This document shows, piece after piece, positions 9,318 to 20,828 of a stretch of 64,000 nucleotides of DNA (its first letter is position 1; each line of letters starts with the position of its first letter). A program made the translations under genes and the position numbers. The notes under the pieces are model-generated. The model did no database searches. It was not told the DNA's origin and saw only the letters and a program-made list of their open reading frames with translations. The DNA lies in NCBI RefSeq assembly GCF_947500125.1, contig NZ_CANMRA010000009.1, positions 62,001 to 126,000 of the forward strand, given 5' to 3'. This DNA is from an uncultured Kocuria sp. Lineage in GTDB: Bacteria > Actinomycetota > Actinomycetes > Actinomycetales > Micrococcaceae.

Positions 9318-9507
9318 CGCTCCGGCACTCGGCCGGACGCCCGGCTCAGCGGAACGCGGGGTGGTGCTTCCACGTCGCCGCGCCGCCCGGCTGGGACCGG
9401 ACCAGGGTCTTCCACGCACCGATCCCTGGTAGACAGGTCACCACCGTGCCGGACGCGACGAACGGTCTGTCCCGGTGGCCCCTTCGACGTCCGAGGAGAT
9501 CGTCCTG

Positions 9508-9606
9508 ATGAAGAGAACCACGGTGAGCCAGGCCGCCGCCCTCGGTTGCACGAGCTCGTCCGCCCGCCGGCCCCGGGTGGTCGTCGCCGAGGGGGCGACG
9601 TCGTGA
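9508..9606 (+). CDS. Small ORF (32 aa), possible leader peptide before the HAD/fruA genes
   Basis: ATG at 9508 with GAGGAGA 8 nt upstream opens a 32-codon frame (MKRTTVSQAAALGCTSSSAR and onward) that stops at TGA 9604-9606. The GTG start of the HAD gene is at 9603, so stop and start overlap as GTGA. This is the arrangement of a translationally coupled leader. The peptide matches no family I recognise and could be chance. The HAD gene itself has a poor Shine-Dalgarno, which fits coupling. Confidence 0.35.
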   Translation: MKRTTVSQAAALGCTSSSARRPRVVVAEGATS

Positions 9607-10331
9607 CCGCGCCCGGGTTCCCTGCCGCCGTCCTGTGGGACTTCGACGGCACGCTCGTGGACACCGAGCCGCTCTGGCTGGAGCTGGAGCGCGAGGAGCT
9701 CGAGGCGCTCGGCGGCACGTGGAGCCCCGAGCTCGCGGCCGAGCTCGTCGGGACCACCATGACGGCCACGGCGGGGATCCTGCTGCGCCACGCCGGTCGC
9801 CCGGAGCCGTCCCCGGGTGAGGTCGAGGCGGTCGCGGGCCGGCTCGAGCGCGCCATGCACGCGCACCTCGGCGGGGGAGGACTCCGGTGGCAGCCGGGCG
9901 TCGAGCGGCTGCTCGGGGAGCTCGGGGCCGCCGGCGTGCCCTCGGCGCTCGTCTCGTCCTCGCCCGCCTCGCTGCTCCGTGCCGCCGTGCGCGCCCTGCC
10001 CCCCGGGGTCTTCTCCGCCGTGGTCGCCGGCGACCACGGGCACCGGCCCAAGCCGCACCCGGCCCCGTACCTGGCGGCGTGCGAGCTGCTGGGCGTGTCG
10101 GCCGCGGACTGCGTCGTCGTGGAGGACTCGCCCACGGGGGCCGCCGCGGGGACCGCGGCCGGGGCGTGGGTCGTCGCGGTCCGCGGCGTCATACCCGTGG
10201 AACACGCCACCCGGCGCCTCGTCGTGGATAGCCTGGAGACCATCGATCTCCCGCTCCTGCGGAGCCTGCCGCGCACCGGCCCCGCCCCGCGGTCCGGGCA
10301 CCGCCCACCACGTCGATCGGAACAGACATGA
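9603..10331 (+). CDS. HAD-superfamily phosphatase (beta-phosphoglucomutase-like)
   Basis: 242-residue HAD subfamily I protein. The nucleophile motif is LWDFDGTLVDTEP (residues ~11-23), motif II is the ALVSSSP region, the motif III lysine sits in HRPKPHPAPY, and motif IV is VVEDSPTGAAAG. These residues support hydrolysis or transfer of phosphate on a small sugar phosphate; the substrate cannot be read from sequence. The GTG start is coupled to the small ORF upstream, and its own stop overlaps the fruA start (ATGA), so it is co-translated with the PTS permease and probably acts on the same sugar phosphate. The C-terminus (~20 residues) is Arg/Pro-rich and probably disordered. Confidence 0.85.
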   Translation: MTAPGFPAAVLWDFDGTLVDTEPLWLELEREELEALGGTWSPELAAELVGTTMTATAGILLRHAGRPEPSPGEVEAVAGRLERAMHAHLGGGGLRWQPGVERLLGELGAAGVPSALVSSSPASLLRAAVRALPPGVFSAVVAGDHGHRPKPHPAPYLAACELLGVSAADCVVVEDSPTGAAAGTAAGAWVVAVRGVIPVEHATRRLVVDSLETIDLPLLRSLPRTGPAPRSGHRPPRRSEQT

Positions 10332-12394
10332 GCGACTCGCAGCGGATCCTCGCCATCACCGCGTGCCCCACCGGCATCGCGCACACCTTCATGGCCGCCG
10401 AGAACCTCGAGCAGGCCGCGGCACGGCTCGGCCACGAGATCAAGGTGGAGACCCACGGCTCGATCGGGGTCGAGAACGCCCTCACGGCCGAGGACATCGA
10501 CCGGGCCGACGCCGTGGTCGTCGCCGCCGACAAGCAGGTGGACCTCTCCCGCTTCGCCGGCAAGCGGGTGGTCACCGCTCCCGTGGCCGACGGGATCCGC
10601 CGGCCCGAGGAGCTGATCCGCGAGGCGCTCGCCGCGACGCCCCGGGCCGACGCCCCGCGCCAGGAGACCCGGGAGGACGCCGGCACCGGCTTCGGTGCGA
10701 CCGTCTACAAGGCGCTCATGAACGGTGTCTCGCACATGATCCCGTTCGTGGTGGCCGGAGGTCTGCTCCTGGCCGTCTCGCTGTCCCTCGGCGGCACCCC
10801 GACCCCCGAGGGCCTGGTCATCCCCGAGGACAGCTTCTGGTACGTGATCAGCCAGGTCGGCGTGCTCGCGTTCACGCTGATGGTCCCGGTCCTGTCCGGC
10901 TACATCGCCTACGCGATCGCGGACCGGCCCGGGCTCGCCCCCGGGATGATCGGCGGGTTCATCGCCAACACGGGAGCGCTGTACGGGTCCGAGTCCGGGG
11001 CCGGCTTCATCGGCGCGATCGTGACCGGCTTCCTGGCCGGCTACGTGGCGCTGGCGATCAAGAAGATCCCCGTGCACCGCTACATCGCCCCGATCTGGCC
11101 CATCATCGTCATCCCGGTGCTGACCACCCTGGTGGTCGCCCTGCTGTTCGTCTATGTCCTCGGCGCCCCGATCGCCGGGGCGTTCGCCGCGCTCACGGCC
11201 TTCCTCGCCGGGCTCGAGGGCGGCAGCGTCATCCTGCTCGGCGCCGTCCTCGGCGCGATGATCGCCTTCGACATGGGCGGGCCCGTCAACAAGACCGCGT
11301 TCCTGTTCGGCGGCGGGCTCATCGCGGCCGGCAACGCCGCCCCGATGGGCATGGTCGCCGCGGCCATCGCCGTCCCGCCCCTGGGCATGGGGCTGGCCAC
11401 GCTCCTGCGCCGCCGCTACTTCACCGCCCAGGAGCGCGAGTCCGGGATTGCGGCCCTGTTCATGGGCTTCTTCGGCATCACGGAGGGGGCCATCCCCTTC
11501 GCGGCCGCCCGCCCGCTGCAGGTCATCCCGGCGAACATGCTCGGCGGCACCGTCGCCGGGGCCGTCGCGGCGGTGCTGGCCGTCGAGGACAACGTCATGC
11601 ACGGCGGCCCGATCGTCGCCGTCCTGGGCGCCGTCGAGAACGTGGCCGGGTTCTTCGTGGCCATCGGGATCGGCCTGCTCGTGACGGCCCTGACGGCCCT
11701 GTTCCTGCTCGGGCTGAGCGCGCGCCGGAACGGGACGGACGGCGCCGCGCCGGACGGCGACACCGAGGGCCGCGGCGGGAGCGCCGGGGCGGAGAGCGAC
11801 CGGACCGGCACCGGGGAGCGCGAGCCCGTGGCGGTCGGGGCGGCGGGGGGCTCCACCGCGGCGGCGTCGGCCTCCGCGCCGTCCCCCGGGCTGTCGGGCG
11901 CCGCGCCCGCCGCCCGTGCCGGGCAGCGGCGCACCGGCTCCGTCCTCGACCACCTGAGCGAGGACACCGTGCTGCTCGACGTCGACGGCGCGGGCCGCGA
12001 CGACGTCGTCCGCCGGCTCGTGGAGCTCGGCGCCGCCACGGGGCAGGTGCGGGACGTGGACGCCGTCGTCGCCGCGGCCCTGGCCCGGGAGGGGCAGGGC
12101 ACCACCGGGGTGGGGCAGGGCATCGCGATCCCGCACGCCAAGTCCGCCGAGGTGGCCGCGCCCCTGATCGCGTTCGCCCGCAGCGACGAGGGCGTGGAGT
12201 GGGAGGCCATGGACGGCGCGCCCGTCCACCTGGTCTTCCTCATCGCGGTGCCGCAGGAGCAGGCCGGGGACGAGCACCTGAAGATCCTGGCCACCCTGTC
12301 CCGGGCGCTGACGAAGACCGAGTTCCGGAACTCCCTGCTCGAGGCGCGGAGCAGGTCCGAGGTGATCCGGGTCCTGGAGGACCGGCTGGGCTGA
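10328..12394 (+). CDS. fruA: PTS fructose-family EIIBCA permease
   Basis: 688-residue fused permease that imports and phosphorylates fructose or a related hexose. Order: IIB (residues ~5-100, phosphorylated Cys C13 in TACPTGIAHTFMAAE), IIC (~118-465, multiple membrane spans, FDMGGPVNKTAF, GITEGAIPF), a ~70-residue Gly/Ala/Ser-rich linker, then IIA (~540-688, phospho-His H603 in IAIPHAKS). Usual fructose neighbours, 1-phosphofructokinase (fruK) and a DeoR-type FruR, are absent; the partner gene is a HAD phosphatase. The sugar may therefore be something other than fructose. The C-terminal IIA is nearly duplicated by the lone IIA gene at 3542. Confidence 0.93.
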   Translation: MSDSQRILAITACPTGIAHTFMAAENLEQAAARLGHEIKVETHGSIGVENALTAEDIDRADAVVVAADKQVDLSRFAGKRVVTAPVADGIRRPEELIREALAATPRADAPRQETREDAGTGFGATVYKALMNGVSHMIPFVVAGGLLLAVSLSLGGTPTPEGLVIPEDSFWYVISQVGVLAFTLMVPVLSGYIAYAIADRPGLAPGMIGGFIANTGALYGSESGAGFIGAIVTGFLAGYVALAIKKIPVHRYIAPIWPIIVIPVLTTLVVALLFVYVLGAPIAGAFAALTAFLAGLEGGSVILLGAVLGAMIAFDMGGPVNKTAFLFGGGLIAAGNAAPMGMVAAAIAVPPLGMGLATLLRRRYFTAQERESGIAALFMGFFGITEGAIPFAAARPLQVIPANMLGGTVAGAVAAVLAVEDNVMHGGPIVAVLGAVENVAGFFVAIGIGLLVTALTALFLLGLSARRNGTDGAAPDGDTEGRGGSAGAESDRTGTGEREPVAVGAAGGSTAAASASAPSPGLSGAAPAARAGQRRTGSVLDHLSEDTVLLDVDGAGRDDVVRRLVELGAATGQVRDVDAVVAAALAREGQGTTGVGQGIAIPHAKSAEVAAPLIAFARSDEGVEWEAMDGAPVHLVFLIAVPQEQAGDEHLKILATLSRALTKTEFRNSLLEARSRSEVIRVLEDRLG

Positions 12395-12398
12395 GCGC

Positions 12399-13619
12399 TC
12401 ACTCCTCGCGGATGAAGCGGGCCCTGCCGGCCTGCCAGCCGAAGACCGCCGCGAGCGCGCCGACCACGGCGAACATGACGCCCGCCGCGGCGAAGCCCCC
12501 GGTCCAGTGCAGCAGCTGCCCCACCAGGAAGGTGCCGGAGGAGCCCAGGCCGTAGCCGACGCCCTGCATCATGCCCGAGAGCCGGACCGCCATGTGGCTG
12601 CTGCGGGTGCGCAGGGCGATCATCGTCAGGGCCACGGCGGTGAGGCTGCCCTGGCCCAGCCCGAGCAGCCCGGTCCAGATCCAGATCAGCTGGGTCGGTC
12701 CGAAGATGGAGAGCACGAAGCCGCCGCCGGCCATCAGGGCCACCGCGGCGTTGAGCACCCGCTGGTCGGCCAGCCGTGCGGCCAGGACCGGGGCGAAGAG
12801 CGAGCCCGTCATCTGCAGCAGGATGGACACCGCCACGATCAGCCCGGCGGTGGCCCCGTCGATCCCGCGGTCCCGCAGGATGGGGGCGAGCCAGGCGAAG
12901 ACGCTGAAGGACATCATCGCCTGGAAGACCATGAACAGGGTGATCTGCCAGGCCACCGGCGAGCGCCACGGGCCGGGCCCGCCGGTGTCGGGCTGCGGGG
13001 GGCCGGACGTGCGGTGGCGGACCGCCACCGGGACGAGCAGGGCCACGACGACCGCCGCGGGGGCCGCCCACACCGCCAGGGACCCCCGCCAGGAGTCCGT
13101 CGCCTGGAACACCGGGTAGGTGAGGCCCGCGCCGAGGGCGGCGGAGGCGCAGATCGCGGTGGTGTAGAGCCCGCTCATCAGGCCGATGCGGTGGGCGAAG
13201 TCCCGCTTCACGATAGAGGGCAGCAGCACGTTGCCCAGGGCGATCGCCGCGCCGCACGCGACCGTCCCCGCGAGCAGCAGCGGCAGGGCGCTCGCGCCGG
13301 GCAGGGGGAGACCGCGGGCCAGCAGGCCCAGGGTCAGGACCACCATGGCGCCCAGCAGCACGTTCTCCGGCCCGAACCGCCGGGCCAGGCGCGGCGCGAA
13401 CGGCGCGAAGACGCCGAGCAGCGTCACGGGGGCCGTGGTCAGCACGGTGACCGCCCACCCGGGGAGGCCGGCGGCCGCGGTGATCTCCGGGAGGATCGCG
13501 GAGAAGCTGGAGAAGACGGTGCGCAGGTTCAGGCCCACCAGGACCACGCACACGGCGAGGTAGACCAGCGCCCTGCGGGACGTCGGGGCCGTCGTCGGAT
13601 CGGCGTGCGGGCTCGGCAC
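12399..13619 (-). CDS. MFS transporter, CynX/NimT-like
   Basis: 406-residue major facilitator with about 12 hydrophobic spans. Features are the opening ALVYLAVCVVLVGLNLRTVFSSFSAILPEI, LARRFGPENVLLGAMVV between helices 2 and 3, and a charged mid-loop around residue 205 (RHRTSGPPQPDTGG). The NLR...S pattern near helix 1 is typical of CynX/NimT transporters (cyanate, nitroimidazole and other small compounds), but substrate is unknown. The GTG start at 13619 has GAGGAGA 6 nt upstream; a longer in-frame extension to 13940 would run through the promoter region of metF and is rejected. It converges with fruA (4 bp between stops). Confidence 0.85.
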   Translation of the reverse strand: MPSPHADPTTAPTSRRALVYLAVCVVLVGLNLRTVFSSFSAILPEITAAAGLPGWAVTVLTTAPVTLLGVFAPFAPRLARRFGPENVLLGAMVVLTLGLLARGLPLPGASALPLLLAGTVACGAAIALGNVLLPSIVKRDFAHRIGLMSGLYTTAICASAALGAGLTYPVFQATDSWRGSLAVWAAPAAVVVALLVPVAVRHRTSGPPQPDTGGPGPWRSPVAWQITLFMVFQAMMSFSVFAWLAPILRDRGIDGATAGLIVAVSILLQMTGSLFAPVLAARLADQRVLNAAVALMAGGGFVLSIFGPTQLIWIWTGLLGLGQGSLTAVALTMIALRTRSSHMAVRLSGMMQGVGYGLGSSGTFLVGQLLHWTGGFAAAGVMFAVVGALAAVFGWQAGRARFIREE

Positions 13620-13993
13620 GGGGGGTCTCCTCAGGGCTCGGGGCGCGGGCCGGGGAACGGCGACGCCGACCGACCGTGAGCTGCGCGGGACCACAGTACT
13701 CCGCGGGCAGCAGGTCCTCCGTCCGCCGCGCGCCGTGCCCGGTCGGACGGTGACGGACGGGCCGGTGGCCGGGCCGGCGGACGAGGCGAGCTGGTCTCCG
13801 CACCGGGAGATGCCTGCCGGGTCGCGTCCCGCTCCCGCCCCGGCGCCGGGGCGCCCTCGCGAAGCGGGGCAAGCTCTGGACGCAAACACTCTGTACATAG
13901 TTATTGTGACCTGCGACACTGGCGGCGAGACCGTGTACACCCCACGCCGCGGGGCGGGCCCCCGGGCACGCGCCGTGGAAAGGAAGTGGATCG
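13620..13993. promoter_or_regulatory. Intergenic region with probable metF-purU-ligM promoter
   Basis: 374 bp between the divergent MFS and metF genes. Most is GC-rich without coding support. The AT-rich island 13876-13916 is the likely promoter: CTGGAC (about 13875-13880) and TAGTTAT (about 13897-13903) could be -35 and -10, 16 nt apart. A good Shine-Dalgarno (GGAAAGGAAG) precedes the metF ATG. Confidence 0.4.
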
Positions 13994-14862
13994 ATGCCGA
14001 TCGACACGCCCGACGCCGGACCGGCCGCCGCCCTGCTGCGGGACTTCTCCCTCGAGATGACGGGCAAGGACGTGCCGGCGCTGGAGGAGGCCGCCGCCGT
14101 GGTGCCGGCGGGGACCCGGATCAACGTGACCTTCCTCGGCAACGAGGACCTGACCATGCGGGTGGCCGCGGCCAGGGCGGTCCGGGAGCACGGGTTCGTC
14201 CCCGTGCCCCACCTCTCGGCGCGGCGGCTGCGCTCCCAGGACGAGCTCGAGGAGTTCCTCGCGGCGCTCGCGGAGGTCGGCGCCGCCGAGCACGTCTTCG
14301 TGGTCGGCGGGGACCCCGAGACCCCGGAGGGCCCGTACGAGGACTCCCTGTCCGTCATCCGCACCGGGGTGCTCCAGCGGCACGGGGTCCGCGGCGTGGG
14401 CGTCAGCGGCTACCCGGAGGGCCACCCCGACATCGACGACGACACCCTCTGGTCGGCCCTGACCGACAAGACGGCCGCGATCCGCGACCAGGGCCTCGAG
14501 CCCGAGGTCATCACCCAGTTCGGCTTCGACAAGGACCCGGTCCTGGAGTGGCTGGCCGAGGTGCGCCGCCGGGGCATCGACGCCCCCGTGCGGATCGGGG
14601 TGCCCGGGCCGGCGGGCGTCAAGCGCCTGCTCGGCTACGCGCGCCGCTTCGGCGTGGGCACCTCGGCCGGCATCGTGCAGAAGTACGGTTTCTCCCTGAC
14701 GAACCTGCTGGGCACCGCGGGCCCGGACCGCTTCCTGCGCGACCTCGCCGCCGGTCACGACCCCGCCGTGCACGGTCAGGTGCTGCTGCACTTCTACACC
14801 TTCGGGGGGCTGCGGACCACGGCCGAGTGGGTCCGCGCGTTCGGCACGGGCGGGCGGACCCC

Positions 14863-14866
<4 letters not shown>
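13994..14866 (+). CDS. metF: Methylenetetrahydrofolate reductase
   Basis: 290-residue flavoprotein of the MTHFR family. Next to ligM it most likely runs in the oxidative direction, turning the 5-methyl-THF made by O-demethylation into 5,10-methylene-THF. Visible elements are FSLEMTGKD, INVTFLGNED, the segment LSARRLRSQDELEEFL (usually HxxxR), VFVVGGDPETPEG (FAD pocket), GVSGYPEGHPD, VITQFGFDKD and VRIGVPGPAGVKRLL. The ATG has a GGAAAGGAAG Shine-Dalgarno. Its stop overlaps the purU GTG (GTGA). A housekeeping role in methionine synthesis is possible, but no methionine genes are near. Confidence 0.88.
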
Positions 14867-19278
<4,412 letters not shown>

Positions 19279-19285
19279 CCCGGCC

Positions 19286-19426
19286 TCAGCCGTTCCCCGC
19301 CGCGGCCGGAGGCGCAGGGGCCGGCACGGAGCTGCCGCTGGGCAGGCGCTCGCCGGAGGAGATGCGCCCGTCGACGATGCGCGCCCGGAGGTCGTCCACG
19401 AGGGCGGTGGTGAGGTTGCGGCTCAT
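19286..19426 (-). pseudogene. Truncated GntR-type DNA-binding stub (46 aa)
   Basis: ATG at 19426 opens MSRNLTTALVDDLRARIVDG followed by RISSGERLPSGSS, the first helix and turn typical of a GntR winged helix (usually ...L...I..G.l.pGe.LPsE..la). After LPSGSS the sequence becomes Pro/Ala-rich (VPAPAPPAAAG) and stops, so the recognition helix and wing are missing. It is either a decayed regulator or a small coupled ORF, since pabBC starts 7 nt after its stop. It is unlikely to bind DNA alone. Confidence 0.45.
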
Positions 19427-19500
19427 GAGGACATGATCCCACCCCGCCGGCGGTCTCCCCGGCGGCCAGGAGTCCACGGCGGGGGCGGCGGCGCGCCGTC

Positions 19501-19519
19501 GTTATCGGTCCGCGATAAC
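19501..19519. promoter_or_regulatory. GTTATCG-N5-CGATAAC palindrome, candidate IclR operator
   Basis: GTTATCGGTCCGCGATAAC has perfect 7-bp arms around 5 nt. It sits 85 bp before the ABM gene and 75 bp before the divergent pabBC leader. A diverged copy (same left arm and spacing) occurs at 23111-23129 ahead of the GMC operon. The IclR regulator gene lies between the two sites, so it is the natural candidate to bind both. Confidence 0.55.
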
Positions 19520-19604
19520 CTCCCTTGGCGGGCCGTCCACGGCCCGTGACACTGGCACGGAGAGCCCCCGGCACTGCGGGGCGTCCGCCGAGAAGGGAGC
19601 AGGG

Positions 19605-19925
19605 ATGATCTTCATCGTCGTCAAGTTCAAGGTGAAGCCGGACTGGGCCGACCGCTGGGTCGAGTTCTCGAAGGAGTTCACGGAGGCCACCCGCGCGGAG
19701 CCGGGCAACCTGTGGTTCGACTGGTCCCGCAGCGTGGAGGACCCGCACGAGTTCGTGCTGGTGGAGGCCTTCGAGGACGACGCCGCGGGCCCGCACGTGA
19801 ACAGCGACCACTTCCAGAAGTTCACGGCGGAGGCGCCCCAGGCGCTGGTGGAGACCCCGCAGATCATCAGCGAGCAGATCTCGGCCTCGGGCTGGAACCG
19901 GATGGGCGAGATCACGGTCGACTGA
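19605..19925 (+). CDS. ABM-domain protein, putative quinol monooxygenase (YgiN-like)
   Basis: 106-residue dimeric alpha+beta barrel protein of the antibiotic biosynthesis monooxygenase family. It starts IFIVVKFKVKPDWADRW and carries the typical EFTEATRAEPGNLWFDWSRS and EFVLVEAFEDDAAGPHVNSDHFQ (conserved His/Phe pair). Relatives oxidise quinols without cofactor or act on small aromatic or lactaldehyde-type compounds. Next to ligM, handling of a catechol or quinol product of lignin aromatics is plausible but unproven. ATG at 19605 after AAGGGAGCAGGG. The palindrome at 19501 lies upstream and an iclR gene downstream. Confidence 0.82.
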   Translation: MIFIVVKFKVKPDWADRWVEFSKEFTEATRAEPGNLWFDWSRSVEDPHEFVLVEAFEDDAAGPHVNSDHFQKFTAEAPQALVETPQIISEQISASGWNRMGEITVD

Positions 19926-19971
19926 CCGCCCGCCGGCGTGCCGGCGCGCCGGGAGCAGCGCTCCCGGCCTG

Positions 19972-20000
19972 TTGGCAGGTGCAACCCGGCACGCCAGACT
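19972..20000 (+). promoter_or_regulatory. Promoter of iclR, leaderless arrangement
   Basis: TTGGCA (19972-19977) and CAGACT (19995-20000) are separated by 17 nt, and the iclR ATG is 7 nt beyond the -10. Transcription would begin at or next to the start codon, and no Shine-Dalgarno is needed. An upstream TTG start for the ORF would place this promoter inside the gene and is not used. Confidence 0.55.
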
Positions 20001-20007
20001 GTGGGGC

Positions 20008-20805
20008 ATGAGCACACGCGACACCGGCATGGCCTCCGTCCAGAAGGCCTTCGCCCTCCTGGACGTGGTCGCGGGGGACCCCCGAGGGGCCACGGCCAAG
20101 GACATCAGCACCGAGCTCGGGATGCCGCTGCCCTCGGTCTACCGGCTGCTGCAGACGCTCGTCGCCTCCGAGCACGTGGTGCACCTCCGGGACCAGCGCC
20201 GCTACGGCCTGGGCTACAAGCTGCACGCCCTCGACGCCTCGCTGCGCCAGCAGGTCGCCACGCCGGCCACGGTCCGGCGCGCGGTGCGGGAGCTGCACGC
20301 GAGCGCCGACGCCGCCGCCTACTTCGCGATCTACCGCGGCGACGCCATCGTGGTGTCGCACGTGGTCGACTCCCCGCGCCGGCCGCGCATCACCCCCCTG
20401 GACTTCGGGTTCACGGACGCCGCCCACGCCACGGCCTTCGGCAAGATCCTGCTCTCCCGCATGGGCGACGACGAGGTGGCGGACTACCTCGGCCGCCACG
20501 GGATGCGTCCCCTGACGGACCGCACGCGCACCACGCCGGAGGGTCTGGGGCGCGAGCTCGGGCAGGTGCGCGCGGAGGGCGTCGCCGTGGAGCGGGAGGA
20601 GTTCGTGCCCGGCGCCTCGTGCCTGGCCGCGCCCGTCGTCGACGCCGCCGGGCGCACCCTGGGCTCCGTGGCCGTGTCCCTGCCGCCCGCCGAGTTCGAG
20701 CAGCGGCACCGGTCGATCGCCCCGGTACTGCGGGACGCGGCGGACCGGGTGGGACGGGCCCTGCGCGCGGCGGAGGGCTGCCCGGCCGGGCCCGCGCCCG
20801 GCTGA
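20008..20805 (+). CDS. IclR-family transcriptional regulator
   Basis: 265 residues: N-terminal winged helix (~5-70, SVQKAFALLDVVAGDP, AKDISTELGMPLPSVYRLLQTLVASEHV) and a C-terminal GAF-like effector domain (~85-255, with HATAFGKILLS, VDRE-like VAVEREEFVPGASCLAAPV). The start is the ATG at 20008, directly after a leaderless promoter. IclR proteins often control aromatic or small-acid catabolism. It is flanked by the ABM gene and the convergent GMC operon, with GTTATCG palindromes beyond both, so control of these two units is likely. The effector is unknown. Confidence 0.88.
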   Translation: MSTRDTGMASVQKAFALLDVVAGDPRGATAKDISTELGMPLPSVYRLLQTLVASEHVVHLRDQRRYGLGYKLHALDASLRQQVATPATVRRAVRELHASADAAAYFAIYRGDAIVVSHVVDSPRRPRITPLDFGFTDAAHATAFGKILLSRMGDDEVADYLGRHGMRPLTDRTRTTPEGLGRELGQVRAEGVAVEREEFVPGASCLAAPVVDAAGRTLGSVAVSLPPAEFEQRHRSIAPVLRDAADRVGRALRAAEGCPAGPAPG

Positions 20806-20828
20806 GCAGCCCTCCGCCGCCGCGGCCG

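Noticed and set aside
7925-12277. 1450-codon open frame on the minus strand antisense to xylR, HAD and fruA
   Set aside because: Frame open only because GC-rich codons rarely form stops; the translation is repetitive Arg/Gly/Asp with no domains, while the plus-strand genes have intact motifs.
13890-13925. Third GTTATCG-type site before metF
   Set aside because: GTTATTGTGACC with CGACAC looks similar, but the spacing is 7 rather than 5 and the right arm does not match.
13620-13940. N-terminal extension of the MFS protein to 13940
   Set aside because: The added residues are not conserved, and the extension crosses the AT-rich probable promoter of metF; a GTG with a good Shine-Dalgarno exists at 13619.
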